From the NCBI GenBank assembly GCA_030063045.1, contig JAQSEB010000012.1, positions 1,550,001-1,614,000 on the forward strand: a stretch of DNA of 64,000 nucleotides, in the 5' to 3' direction. Positions 14,501 through 25,710 of the stretch are shown in pieces. Every line of letters begins with the position of its first letter. Positions within the stretch are counted from its first letter, which is position 1. The position numbers and the translations under genes are program-made. The notes beneath the pieces are model-generated. The model made no database searches. It worked only from the letters and a program-made list of their open reading frames with translations, and had not been told where the DNA came from. This stretch comes from Pratylenchus scribneri. Its lineage: Eukaryota > Nematoda > Chromadorea > Rhabditida > Pratylenchidae.

Positions 14501-16604
14501 GAAATACTATTATAATCCTTTAAAAATTTCTTGAATTATGAAAATTATTAATTATTTCCCTTTTTCCAAAAACAACAGCAAATGCAAATTGGTTTGGCCG
14601 GTCCAATTCGGGTTGTGTCCGTGACGCATTGTGGCGAACTTGGCTGGATGCTGTACATCCCAAATGAATTGGCCCAAAATGTGTATGAACAATTGATTGA
14701 AGCCGGTGCATTGCATGGACTCAAACATTGTGGATATTATGCACTGCGGCATTTACGCATCGAGAAATTTTATGTCTACTGGGGCCAAGACATTGACAGC
14801 AACACAACACCCGTGGAATGTGGTCGCGTTTTTCGAGTGGATTTTGACGTGCGTTTTTTTTATCTTTATGGAAATAATAATTAAGGTTGGACAGAGTCGG
14901 TTTTAAGCCATAGGTTCCGGTTTTGGCGGTTTTTGAAAAACGGCCTAAAAAATTTAATTTTTCATAAAAAATCGTAAAAAAAAATCAAGCAAATTAATCA
15001 AATACCATTTTCAATATTTTCTTCATCAATTTTTATGTTTTTTTCTGGGTCTGTTTAAATGAAAATGGTCTCAAAGGAAAAAATATCCAACATAGCCCCG
15101 CAGGGAGAACAAAAAAAAAGTCTCATATGGAAGAATTTTAACTAAAAACGTGCACCTAAGAGAAAAATTTGAGTAAAAATAGCCCCGTAGTGAGAAAATT
15201 AGTCAAATATTGCCTGCACAAAGCCAAAATGACCCAATAAGGAGAAAATTTAAACCATAATATGGCCCGCCAGCGCCAGAGGAAAATGTTAGCCAAAAAT
15301 AGATTGAAAGTGGGAAATTTTAGTCAAAAATTGGCCGTTAGGGAAAAACTTTTGTCAAAAATATTTACTAAAGCTAAAAATAAAATTTTTAACTTTATAT
15401 TTAACCATAAAATTCTCTATTTTTTGCAGAAAGAATTCATTGGGAAGGAGGCACTTCAACGTCAAATGGAACGCGGGGTTAACAAACGTTTTGTGCAACT
15501 TCTTGTGGACCGGCATGATTTGGACAATGATCCATGGCCACAAGGGGAGGAGCCAATTTATAGGAATAACAAATTGATTGGATGGACCACAACGGCGGCA
15601 TATGGATTCACGCTTGGATGCCATGTAATCCATTTTAATTTTAAAATTGACATTTTTAAAAATGTTTTTTTAATTATTTAAAAAATTTAAAATGTTTAAT
15701 TTTAAATAGGCATTTTTATTAAATTATATTTCAATTTTAGAATTTAAAAAGAAAACATTTAAAATTGGCATTTAAATTTTAGAAAGTATTAGAGGATTCT
15801 CATTCCCAAAAATCGACCGAAAATCGAGTACTTTTTTTTGATTATTGGCCAATACCTTATATAGTCAACTAAATAATGTCTATTCATTTTGATATCAAAA
15901 TGTTATAAGAATTTAATCAACCGGAAAATTATTAAAGGAAAATATTTTTTATCCAAAAGTAGTATTGATTTCTAATAAATCAGAAGCCAGTTTTAGACTC
16001 TACAAACCTTATACCATTTTGTAGATCTCATCGAGACGCATCGATTGATATATAAAATGTCATAATTAGACCAAAAATTAAAGAATTTATAACCATGAGC
16101 CGGAAATTTGGTTTAAATTTATAGCCTAAAATTTTAACTAAACCATGACAAATTATATACCTATCGATGCGGCTCGATGAGATCTACAAATTAGTATAAG
16201 GTTTGTAGGGTCTAAAACCGGTTTCTGATTTACTAGAAGTCAAAAACTTTGCATGTAAAAAATATTTTACCGGTAAAAAATATTTTTTTTGTTGGTAAAA
16301 AATATTAACCATTATATAAAATGAGCCTTTGCGAAAAATTTAAGCAGCCAAATTATAATTAATCAAAAAAAAAGTAACAAAAATAATTCTTAAACCTATT
16401 CAAATTTTCATTTTAAAGGTTTGCCTTGGCTATGTGGAGAACAACAGCGGCGGCGGATTCGGACTTACACCGGAATATTTGAGCCATGGCCAATATAAAG
16501 TGGAGCTGGCTGGACGCAAATTCCCCTGTCGCATAAATTTGAATTCACCACGACTTCCAATGGTCTCATCCGAACATCCACATCATTATAGGCCAACACA
16601 ATGA
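5535..16604 (+). CDS. pdpr: pyruvate dehydrogenase phosphatase regulatory subunit homologue
   Basis: Seventeen exons join in one frame to 864 residues (human PDPR is about 880): 5535-5610, 5666-5699, 5748-5791, 6525-6617, 7170-7345, 7940-8105, 8155-8195, 8795-8938, 9410-9572, 10097-10260, 10801-11087, 12174-12440, 12974-13051, 13658-13868, 14579-14848, 15430-15624, 16419-16604. Residues 6-25 are a FAD-binding Rossmann motif (ICGGGLMGLSVAYNLAKRG); an FAD-oxidoreductase domain follows, and the C-terminal half is a GcvT-like folate-binding region (GLIDMTSFSKFDL, HCGELGWMLYIPNE, GYYALRHLRIEKF, GWTTTAAYGFTLG). The stretches RIEKFYVYWGQD and EPIYRNNKLIGWTT fit PDPR better than sarcosine or dimethylglycine dehydrogenase. 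PDPR tunes the phosphatase that reactivates mitochondrial pyruvate dehydrogenase. No mitochondrial presequence is visible at this ATG; an upstream exon may be missing. Several introns carry transposons. Confidence 0.88.
5929..6188. repeat. palindromic MITE-like element in pdpr intron 3
   Basis: Inverted arms AGTTTAATGGTTTGTCCTA and its near complement, with TATATAATTTGTCATGGTTTG inside as in related copies. The GACGCGTC core is degraded here. Confidence 0.55.
6220..6436. repeat. second palindrome in pdpr intron 3
   Basis: Left arm GGTACTTATACGGTTTGTAT continues to AAAGTGCTTG; the right arm is its imperfect complement. The centre contains TAACCC-rich text (GGGTTTGGGTTAGGG) that looks telomere-like but is short and irregular. 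Confidence 0.6.
6746..7038. repeat. palindromic MITE-like element in pdpr intron 4
   Basis: Near-perfect palindrome. The ends are CAGTTTTTGACTTCTAATAA and its complement, with GATCTCATCGAGACGCAT and the reverse inside. The same family is in intron 16 (15964-16248). Confidence 0.8.
11112..11600. mobile_element. 489-bp hAT-type non-autonomous transposon
   Basis: The ends TAGGGTTAATTATCCG and CGGATTATTAAACCTA are inverted copies. Both flanks carry the same 8 bases, GTTTGTAA. The 8-bp duplication and TAGGG ends are typical of hAT transposons. The interior is GC-richer with many ACCCGTCCCG-like words and no ORF. It sits in pdpr intron 11. Copies are at 59664-60151 and, longer and inverted, 52566-53807. 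Confidence 0.88.
12820..12841 (+). repeat. 22-base poly-C tract
   Basis: An uninterrupted run of 22 C in pdpr intron 12. Its true length is uncertain because homopolymers are error-prone in assembly. Confidence 0.8.
13424..13605. repeat. inverted repeat, TTATTAGAAGCCCA family
   Basis: TTATTAGAAGCCCACCCT on the left and AGCCCATGGCCTTCTAATAG on the right match the palindrome at 2268-2516. More diverged pieces lie at 14337-14490 in the next intron. Confidence 0.5.
15060..15360. repeat. degenerate AGCCAAAAATGG minisatellite
   Basis: Irregular units containing ATAAGGAGAAAATTTAAACC and AGCCAAAAAT look like decayed relatives of the 32-bp array at 51690-52256. They lie in pdpr intron 15, directly before exon 16. 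Confidence 0.4.
15964..16248. repeat. palindromic MITE-like element in pdpr intron 16
   Basis: Same family as 6746-7038: TTCTAATAAATCAGAAGCCA at the left, its complement at the right, and GATCTCATCGAGACGCATCG inside. Confidence 0.75.
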
Positions 16605-17100
16605 ATTTGGAAAGAGAAAATGTGAAAAATATACATATATAATATATTGCATCAATATTATTTTTAATTACACATGTATTATTTTTTAATTGTTTAATTT
16701 GTCTATTTTTCCAAATAAAAATTGCCTCAAACTAAAAATATTTTTGTTTGTTATAATTGTAATGCTTATGGGTGGAATTGTCGAAACACCTAAAACTAAA
16801 AGGCAAAACATCGAATGGACAAAACAGGAACTTTTCGCATTTTACGATTAACATTTTGATCCTTTTCCTTTGGTAATTCCATCTGATATGATCGCAGCTG
16901 ATAAAATGATTTTATTTTTATCCAGTTTCCATATTTATTCGCATCTACATTTGTTTTTGAATGAATTTGACATAATATAAAAAATTTAACATGACATACT
17001 TATGACGTATGACCTTATGTTATGAGTTTTTAATATTTGGATATTTTATCATTTAAATTAAAATTGGCGTTTTTTTTTTATAAAAATGTAACAAATTCGG
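16605..17100. other. intergenic, nothing recognised
   Basis: AT-rich sequence downstream of pdpr. An AATAAA at about 16714 could serve as its polyadenylation signal. No gene or repeat recognised. Confidence 0.4.
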
Positions 17101-17511
17101 GGTGCTAGTGCGTTTCACTTAAAAGGTCGGAAATGCGCGTTTCACTTAAATTGGTCGTTTATTCTCATATTTCAATTTAGAGGGTTTAAACCAAAAAACC
17201 GATAATGTTTTCGAATTCAGCGTGTTGGAAAACCAATAAAACCAGTTTAAAAACATATATTTATGCATGTTAAATTGACAAAAACATTGATTGTTTGAAA
17301 ATAGATGCTAAATCAAAAACATTGATGTTTTAGATGTTTTAGCAAAGATAATTTATGTTATTAAACTGGTTTTAGAGGTTTTGCAACACGCTGAATCCGA
17401 AAACATCATTGGTTTTTTGGTTTAATCCTTCTAAATTGAAATATAAGAATAAACGACCAATTTAAGTGAAACGCGCATTTCCGACCATTTAAGTGAATCG
17501 CGCAAACACGC
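17101..17511. mobile_element. 411-bp palindromic element with 8-bp duplication
   Basis: The arms run inward from GGTGCTAGTGCGTTTCACTT and mirror each other for about 180 bp (shared TTCACTTAAA and CAGCGTGTTG words). AAATTCGG flanks both sides, at 17093-17100 and 17512-17519. No ORF. The 8-bp duplication suggests hAT-type transposition, although the terminal bases match imperfectly. Confidence 0.75.
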
Positions 17512-17525
17512 AAATTCGGTTGGCC

Positions 17526-17883
17526 GACACTTGCGGACCCGACACTTGCGGACGAAATGGTCTGGTGCCGTGGGTGGTAAAGCTATTGTGGATTTGTTTA
17601 CAGCATCTAATTAGGCATAAAATTAGCTACAAAATGACACCAAATGTTTTGGTCAATGTTGAATATTCACCGAGTTATGGCCAAAAAACCGTTTATTTGA
17701 TTAAAATTGTGTTTTTGGCTGTTTTTTGGCCATAAATCGGTGAACATTCAACATTGCCAAAACTTTTGATGTTATTTTGTAGCTAATTTTTTTCCTAATA
17801 ATAAGCCACAAACAAGGCTACTCCAGCTTTACCACCTTCGGCTCCAGACCATTTCGTCCGCAAGTGTCGGGTCCGCAAGTGTC
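17526..17883. repeat. palindromic element, GACACTTGCGGAC family
   Basis: Ends GACACTTGCGGACCCGACAC and its exact complement, with TAGCTACAAAATGACA and its complement inside. It lies 14 bp from the preceding element. Diverged copies are at 26611-26940 and 40570-40928. Confidence 0.8.
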
Positions 17884-18146
17884 GCAGTACGACAAATTCA
17901 CTTATTGTTATTTATTTATTATAGTCGATTAGATGATCAAACCCGGAAAAATAATTTGGTTTGAAACGGATCGGCTAAGTACCTCCAACTTTTACCACCT
18001 CCAATGTCACCCTAGCCTAGAATTCTCTAAAATTATGTATTCAAAGTTTTTCACAATTATAATTGGAAAATAAAATTAGCAGTCATATTTAGGATTTTGT
18101 TTGCTTTTATTAAATTTAAATTTACGTTTTAATCAAATAGAAAACA

Positions 18147-20015
18147 ATGAAAGAATCAGACAACAACGAGAATGACAACAACAATTCTTTGGATGAAAAT
18201 GATGAAGAAAACGATTTATTTGATGATGATCTTCAACAAATTGGAGAAGGTGATGATGAAAGAATGATTCGAGAATGGAAAAGCAAGAAATATGGTAAAT
18301 TGTTTGAACAAATCATCAGCAACAATGGAATTAGAACTGATCAATTAAAGTGCCGAAAATGTGATAGGATCTTCAGTATGCGCAGTAGAGTATCAATTCG
18401 GTTTGACATAAAAATAATTTAAAAAAAGTGTATAATGTATGCAAACATATTAGTGAGCATCAAGAATTGCATGAACGTGGAAATGAAAAATTAAAAGAAA
18501 AAATGATTAAAAGATGCTTGGATGTTATTTCCAATGATGGCCAACCAGTTGCATTTATAGAAAGTGAAGCCATGAAAAAATTAATTCAATCTTGCATTGA
18601 TTTGGCGTAAAATTTGTTTATTTACCATTAATTTATGGGTTCCGATTTTTTGTCCAAATATTTACATTCTTTTATCCATAAATCAGTTTTTGAGTATAAC
18701 TTTTTATTAATTGATCCTACACTTCCAAATCTTATACCCATTTTTTAGAGCTCATCGAGCCGCGTCGATTGATATATAATTTTTAGGGTTTGGCCAAAAT
18801 TCAAAGTATTAAACCGTTTAAACCATATTATGATTTTTGGTTTATAACTTTTTAAGTTTTGAACCAAACCCAGACAAACTATATATTAATCGAGGCGTCT
18901 CAATTAACTCTATTATTGTGTTTTGGGGACTAGAATTAAACATTAAAAATTATACTCACAAAACTGATTGATGGACAAAAAATGATTTATGGACAAAAAT
19001 GTAAATTTATGGACAAAAAATATTTTCTTAATTTATAAAAAAATTATTATTATTTAGGCGTCGCGATCCGAATTGGAGGGCGGCTAAAGATTTGCCAAGT
19101 GAACGAACTTTGCGCCGGCTGATGCTAGAAAGAGGGGGGCATGAACATTCAATGCCAAATACTAATATGCTCATCAGGACGGACAGTAATACCACATAAT
19201 CAGACAGAAATATGTTTATTAATAATCCCAAGAAACACAGCCGCCAATCACAAATGTTGAAGAGGGCCAGCTTGAAAATAATGGCGATGCGCAAATTGCT
19301 GATGATGGTGAAGAAGAAGGAGAATGCGCGGCGACATTCTGCAAGAATTGTACCAACGAAATCCCATTGATTATCAAGTATGGAATAAAATAAAAATGGT
19401 ATTTAATTTGTCGAAAAAAACATTGAAAATGTAGAAAAAATGCTGAAAATGTCGAAAAGTTTATAACGGTTCAGTGGCTTTTCCTAGATCCCCAAACCTT
19501 ATACCCAGTCGATAGATGTCAAAACGCGTCAATTGGTATATAATTTTTAATTGTTATGATTTGATCAAAATTAAAGGTTTTAAACCAGTTAAACCATCTT
19601 ATGGGGTTTGGTTCAAAACCAATTAAACCATGACAAATTATAAACCATTCGGTGTGTCTTGATGAGCTCTATCGAATAGGTGTATGGTTTGGGGGTCTGA
19701 GACAATCCACTAAACCGGTATTAACTTTTCTGCATTTTTAATACTCTTTTCAATAATTTTTACTGCAAATAATATTTCCTCTTTTATATGCACATATTTT
19801 CAATGGAAAAATGGAATTAAACATAACAAATTGTTATGAAATTATAAAAAAATTCGCATTTCAGAGTGTAAAATTAAATTAAATTTGATTGAAAATAATC
19901 AAATTCTTTTACTTTTAGACGACTTGATCAATTGGATTACAAGATGAATCGAATGGTCACAATGATGAAGGAGTTGCTGTCTTCCAAAGCAAATGCTAAT
20001 AATTCTTCAAGCTAG
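18147..20015 (+). CDS. short zinc-finger protein resembling hAT transposase N-terminus
   Basis: Five exons, 18147-18384, 18429-18606, 19058-19185, 19233-19377 and 19919-20015 (TAG), join with consistent phases into 261 residues. An acidic N-terminus (residues 1-35) precedes a C-x2-C-x13-H-x3-H finger (KCRKCDRIFS to HISEH). Then comes GQPVAFIESEAMKKLIQSCI followed by LPSERTLRRLM, which matches the hAT transposase region just upstream of the catalytic core (QPF-x-x-VE, then PSR-x-T). The C-terminus is acidic with CKNCTN and a short coil (RRLDQLDYKMNRM). The RNase-H-like catalytic core and dimerisation domain are absent. Intron positions look like a host gene. Either a domesticated hAT fragment or a degrading copy. 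Introns 2 and 4 contain palindromic repeats. Confidence 0.65.
18640..19020. repeat. palindromic element in hAT-like gene intron 2
   Basis: Outer arms TTTTTTGTCCA...ATAAATC and the reverse; inner GAGCTCATCGAGCCGCGTCG and TCGAGGCGTCTCAATTAACTC. Member of the GACGCGTC-containing group. Confidence 0.6.
19466..19720. repeat. palindromic element in hAT-like gene intron 4
   Basis: Arms CGGTTCAGTGG and CCACTAAACCG, with AAAACGCGTCAATTGGTATA and TATAAACCATTCGGTGTGTC inside; closest to the element at 521-768. Confidence 0.6.
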
Positions 20016-20222
20016 AGACTTTCAACAAATTGAATTGATTGACCAATTATTAATCGGCTATTGTTTATATTTCTTTATCAGAAATGATTGTATCTCTTTT
20101 GTTCTCGCTACTAAAATTAAAAATTTTGTTTTTATGCAGGCTGCAACTGTAACACATGTATTTTTATGATTTTTTGATACTTTCTGATCATTCTAATTTT
20201 TTTTATTAGGATTTTGCTATTA

Positions 20223-21015
20223 TTTTATTTTCTTTCCGGAAAATGTTCGCCAAACATTTGTTTTCCTTTCCGTAAAATGTTCGCCAAACATTTGTTTTCC
20301 TTTCCGTAAAATGTTCGCCAAACATTTGTTTTCCTTTCCGTAAAATGTTCGCCAAACATTTGTTTTTTCTTTCCGGAAAATGTTCGCCAACATTTGTTTT
20401 TTCTTTCCGGAAAATGTTCGCCAAACATTTGTTTTTTCTTTCCGGAAAATGTTCGCCAAACATTTGTTTTTTCTTTCCGGAAAATGTTCGCCAAACATTT
20501 GTTTTTTCTTTCCGGAAAATGTTCCCCAAACATTTGTTTTTTCTTTCCGGAAAATGTTCCCCAAACATTTGTTTTTTCTTTCCGGAAAATGTTCGCCAAA
20601 CATTTGTTTTTTCTTTCCGGAAAATGTTCCCCAAACATTTGTTTTTTCTTTCCGGAAAATGTTCGCCAAACATTTGTTTTTTCTTTCCGGAAAATGTTCG
20701 CCAAACATTTGTTTTTTCTTTCCGGAAAATGTTCCCCAAACATTTGTTTTTTCTTTCCGGAAAATGTTCCCCAAACATTTTTTTTTCTTTCCGGAAATGT
20801 TCGCCAAACATTTGTTTTTTCTTTCTTGAAAATGTTCGCCAAACATTTGTTTTTTCTTTCCGGAAAATGTTCGCCAAACATTTGTTTTTTCTTTCCGGAA
20901 AATGTTCGCCAAACATTTGTTTTTTCTTTCCGGAAAATGTTCGCCAAACATTTGTTTTTTCTTTCCGGAAAATGTTCGCCAAACATTTGTTTTTTCTTTC
21001 CGGAAAATGCTCGCC
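20223..21015. repeat. 35-bp minisatellite, about 22 copies
   Basis: Regular 35-bp unit containing CCGGAAAATGTTCGCCAAAC and a T-rich half. Variants alternate TTCGCC with TTCCCC. Because 35 is not a multiple of 3 and the unit has no stop in any frame, all six frames stay open for 450-830 bp, producing repetitive pseudo-proteins. I see no start context or codon bias that supports translation. Confidence 0.95.
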
Positions 21016-21215
21016 AGTCTATTAAAAAAATTATTGAAGAAAATTTATCCAATATTTTCTATAAATTTATAATCACTAAATTATATTGTTTAATAAATAA
21101 AAATTAAAATAAAACATAATTAGAAACGACAGATAATATAAATTCAATTTCCATCTCTTTTTTTGGCAATTTTATTATAATGCAGTAGTTGAATATGGTG
21201 CAATCACAATTCCAT

Positions 21216-24200
21216 TCAATGTGGCCGGCCATTCGGCGAAATTGTGCGAATTGTTCGCATTGAAATTGAAATTACCGCCGGCCGTTGAGACTGTTGTCCG
21301 TTGATTTGGCCGCCACCCGCGGGGCTGACTTGGGTATTGTTTGCGGAAGATTGTTGCTTGAAGGCGCTGAAATATTTGCCAAACATCGACAGGCATTTCT
21401 GAGGATTTTAAACAATTTTGTTTTTGTTTTTATTTTTCAGTTATTTCTAGAGAATTTTATGGCTAATTTTTAGAATATGAAAATAGGCAGGTGAATTTAA
21501 AGAGAAATGAAAAATATTTTGAATATTCATAAATTATTTTACATTTTTGGAATTGACTAATCTAAAGATTCTGTTGTTTCTCGTTAATTCTGGAAATTAT
21601 AAAAATAAAATAATAAAGTTTGGATTAGCATAGGAAAATTAAATAAAATTAATGATATAATTAAATTAGTTACTAAAAGGCATACTTTTATTTTATTTAA
21701 TACTGTATAAATTTTTAATAGAAAAAATAATTAATTAATTTTTAAAATTTTTTTTTCAAAAATTATCTGTTTTTTCTTTGAATTAGCCAATTATCAAAAT
21801 TTACTATAATATTTAAAATAATTTAATAAATAAAATATTAGTTTATTTTCTTAGTTTAACCAGTAATTTTTATTTATTTATTAATTAAAATTAAAAATAT
21901 ATTTTTTTTAAATTCTATTAATTTCTTTTTGAATTTGACAATTGGGCAATATCTAATTTTAAAAAATGCAAAAAATTTTTATGAAACAATATTAAATTTA
22001 TTAAAAATGAAAACCATACTTACATTTCGATAGCGTCGAATGCACAAAATGCAAATGATTGGATTCATGACGGACAACCACGGATTCCACATGCCCAAAA
22101 GTAATCCAAATGAGGCAAAGAATGGGGTGGCGCCAAACAAATTTGTCAATTTCAAATAAATGGTCGGGGCATAGGCAAAGAACAATGGTAAAAGAGACTT
22201 AAATAATACGATAAAGGGATACTGTAAGTATATGAAGTTCTAGTACTATTTAAAACCCCATTTGGAGTTTCTTTTTTGAGTAGTCCAAAACCGGTTTTAC
22301 AAAGGTATCCGAAGTTTATTCCAATCTTTTTAAGAAAAAGCAATTGTATTCGAAAGTCCTAAATGCCCATTAAAAGGTAATAATTATTTTTTGGAAATTT
22401 TTAAATTAAGATTGGATTTCATAAAATTATAAAATAAATTATAAAGAATAGATAATTTGGAATTAAATTCTAAATGAAATTTTTTCCTATTGGCTATTTT
22501 ACTTTTGAGTTCCAGACAAAAGAAATATTAGAATTTAATAAATATTTTAATAATGTCCTTTTGTAAAAATTGTTTTACTTGAATGCATAAAACGGTGGTA
22601 ATTTGTTTGCTCGTTTCGGTGAGACCATTCACACTGCTTCCCAATTTTGCACGTTTTAAATGTGCATGGATGGTCCAGAAAATGGAAATGGCACAAAAGC
22701 AGATGACAATGTAGAATACAATCAAATAGCCAAAATGAAACCAGGACCAAATTTGGAAGAGTTCCGAATTCTGAGAAGTGGGAAATTTGTTATAGCTTAA
22801 AAAGAAAGGATGAAATAAAATTTATTGCGATTGAAATTAATGTAAAAAATTCAATTTTTTCTTGATAATTATTTGGCTTAATTTGAACAAATTTTATTTT
22901 TTTTATATCCCTGCGATTGGAATGAATTAATTTGAAAAAGGAGATTGGCGGCGGATTTGATAGAAAAAAGCTATGACCAGAGAAAATACTAAAATAGACT
23001 AAAAATAAAAACGTTTTTATGTTTTCTGGGTATTGAATTTGTTGGCCGATATATCTATTTCTATTGTATACCTACACATAACTTGTTTCCAATTTCCATT
23101 TGTTAACCATACAGTATACCTACACATTGTAGGTATACAAAATATTAATTACATTTGTTAACCATACAGTATACCTACACATTGTAGGTATACAAAATAT
23201 TAATTACATTTGTTAACCATACAGTATACCTACACAGTGTAATATAAGAATTTGAGAAAGAGATTTCAAAAATTTTTTTAAATTTTTATAATGTTCCTAA
23301 AATATTGGCTAATATAATTTAAGAAATTTTGGTAGACTTTTCTTATATATTTCCATTTTTTGCTTACCACATTGTAATTGTACCAACAAATTCTGACTGG
23401 ACCAATTGGCCCATTATTCGGATCAGCACCCATCGATGTTGATGGTGGTCCATTCAATAGTTCAGTCTGGTTCACATTTCGAATAAATTCCATTTGCATT
23501 GTTCGGCCATATGAATTGTAGACCATAACACCCCAAAGGGGCAATTCCAATAGGAGAACAAGAAGCAAACAGATGCCATATTGTAAATATGTGAGTGTTA
23601 TGCCACTGTGGAGAAAATATTGGAAAATGAATATTTTTTAAATTATTTTATTTTTTTAAATTTTTTAAAATTCTTTTTAGCCAACTAATTATTAAAAAAA
23701 TTTAGTAAAAATATTAAAATCGTTTATCCGTTGGCTTATATCTTACAAAATATAATTTATTCTATTAAGTCATACTTTTTTAATATCAAAATGATTGATG
23801 AAAAATATGTATAATTGACCGGAAAATTATATCCAAAAAACTAAAATTAATTATAAAATTAACCAATTTTTAAGCAATTTGGGTATTTAGGTTTTATGTA
23901 CCATCAGTATAAGAATTGAAGAGTCCCCTCTTATTTGTGATTAGGATTAGGTTAACGGATACCTGAAATGATAGTCTATCCTCTATGCCTGAATACCCTC
24001 TAACCCTATACCGGATGACCCATAATAGATCACCGTAAGTTTGCTATAAAAAATTCGGTGATAGAAACACCTAAGTACTCAGTCAATTTTTTGACCCTTT
24101 TGGTTCATAATTTTGGCCAATTTCCAATTTAATTTACTAATTCTGTCCATCTAATCAAATCCCTCAATTTATTGGGTTAAAAATAGCCTCAAATTATTTG

Positions 24201-25710
24201 ATAAATTCAAATGTTATTTCAATAAAAAATTAATTTTTTGAAATGTTCATTTTCAAGCCTTTTTCATTATTTTGAAAATTTAATCTTTTAATTAATTAAA
24301 AAAAAATAAAAACTCACTGAACAACAATGCAATATCGGTAGAGGAATTGGATGGCAATGGACCACTAAAAAATAAATAAAAATAATTAATTAATAATATT
24401 TATTTTTACTTGGCTATAATATAGGCTGATTAGCCAGGCAAATGCGATCACATAGTTGACAATGGTCGGTGTCCATTGGAATATTTCCCAATTCAGCACA
24501 CCGTAGCCATAGGTGAATTCCTTTGCCGCGTCGGGCACTACCATATTTTCACCCTTTAAATTTTGCTTTTTTTAATAAATTTAATGAAATTTTATTAATT
24601 TAACTTGATTAATTTAGCCAAAATATTATTTCTAGCATTAATAAAAGAAATTTTATTACCATAATTTTTTGACAAATCCATAAATTATTAATGGAATTTT
24701 GTCAATTTTAGGTGAAGATTAATTTTCCTAACAATTAAATAAACAGCATTGTAGAGAAAGAGGAAGCATAAAAGTTATTTTTTTAAATATTTTCTAGAAT
24801 ATCATAAAATTTACCATAAAATTAATTATATTTTGGAAAATATTTTTGTTAGTCTAATAGAAAAATTTGAGGTCGTACAGCTTTGTCAGGACTCATCATG
24901 AGTAAGTATTATTGCTTATGATTTTATTAGATTAATGTTATGCTGAATATGGCTTACAAAGAAGCTTAATTTTAGCAGAAATTTATTGCCTCAAAAATAC
25001 TTAAATTTTTCAATGGTAAAAAAAATTAATTTTTATTAATATTATTTTTAAATGATTTTTATTTTATTGTTTATTCTGCATACTGTACTGATAAATATTT
25101 TATTATAGATATTAATAAATATATTAATTTTTCCTTTTTAAATTTTAACCCATTTTTCAATTCCTATTTACTATAAAATTAAAATAACTTACATATCGTG
25201 CAAAAATGGAAATGACCAAGAAGACAATGTCAATGTAGGAATTGGTGACCAAAATCCGGGAATAGACGGCCAATTCCGAATGCTTACAACGTTTGACCAG
25301 CCAAAGAAGAAGACAATTGCCAAACAAGCCTAAAATGCCATAGGCGAATGCGAAAACGGCATGCCAAAAACGGAGTGGAGAAGCTTAAAAAAAATATTTT
25401 TAAGATAAAAAATTTTGAAATTTTTGAAATTTTTAAAATTTCTAAATAAAACTAGCCTAGGGTCTAAAATCGGTTTTTCAATTCGCTTGTTTTAAAACTA
25501 GCTATCAATTTTTTAAAATATCGATTTCCCATATTTTCGGGTATTTTGCAAAAATTCATTCCAAATTTCGCTTTGAAATTTCATCGATTTTTTAAACTGA
25601 AATTGATTTTGGACAACCTAAAAACTTCAAAAAATTATTAAGTACAATGCCTTCGAAAACTCACCGGTATTGAAGCCAAAGGTCAACAAGCTGGAAAGGA
25701 ATGTGACCAT
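21216..25710 (-). CDS. nematode 7TM chemoreceptor-like GPCR (Srd/Str-type)
   Basis: Eight exons on the minus strand, 25665-25710, 25193-25383, 24410-24553, 24318-24364, 23368-23605, 22579-22770, 22024-22197 and 21216-21398, give 404 residues with matching phases. Hydrophobic segments occur as AYGILGLFGNCLLLWLVKR (TM1), DIVFLVISIFA (TM2), VNYVIAFAWLISLYY (TM3), LTYLQYGICLLLVLLLE (TM4), FHFGYLIVFYIVICFCAISI (TM5), TTVLCIQSLLPLFFAYAP (TM6) and a last one ending in MNPIICILCIRRYRN (TM7). The NPI near the end and the cytoplasmic T-x-Q-ITTVLCIQ pattern fit the nematode Srd/Str/Srh chemoreceptor superfamily. The second extracellular loop is unusually long (NQTELLNGPPSTSMG). The C-terminal tail is Ser/Gln-rich. 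Such receptors usually act in sensory neurons; the ligand is unknown. Confidence 0.78.
23098..23240. repeat. 54-bp tandem repeat, about 2.6 copies
   Basis: ACATTTGTTAACCATACAGT followed by the palindromic TATACCTACACATTGTAGGTATA recurs at 54-bp spacing in intron 5 of the receptor gene. Confidence 0.85.

Noticed and set aside
15262..15681. 139-codon frame starting MARQRQRKM
   Set aside because: Only 15430-15624 is coding (pdpr exon 16); the upstream part is intronic repeat that happens to be open.
20206..21107. Long open frames of 149-275 codons on both strands
   Set aside because: They are translations of a 35-bp tandem repeat that lacks stops in any frame; no start context or non-repetitive sequence supports a gene.
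21175..21396. 73-codon frame starting MPVDVW at the receptor's 3' end
   Set aside because: The splice phase from the previous exon selects the other frame, which ends at 21216.
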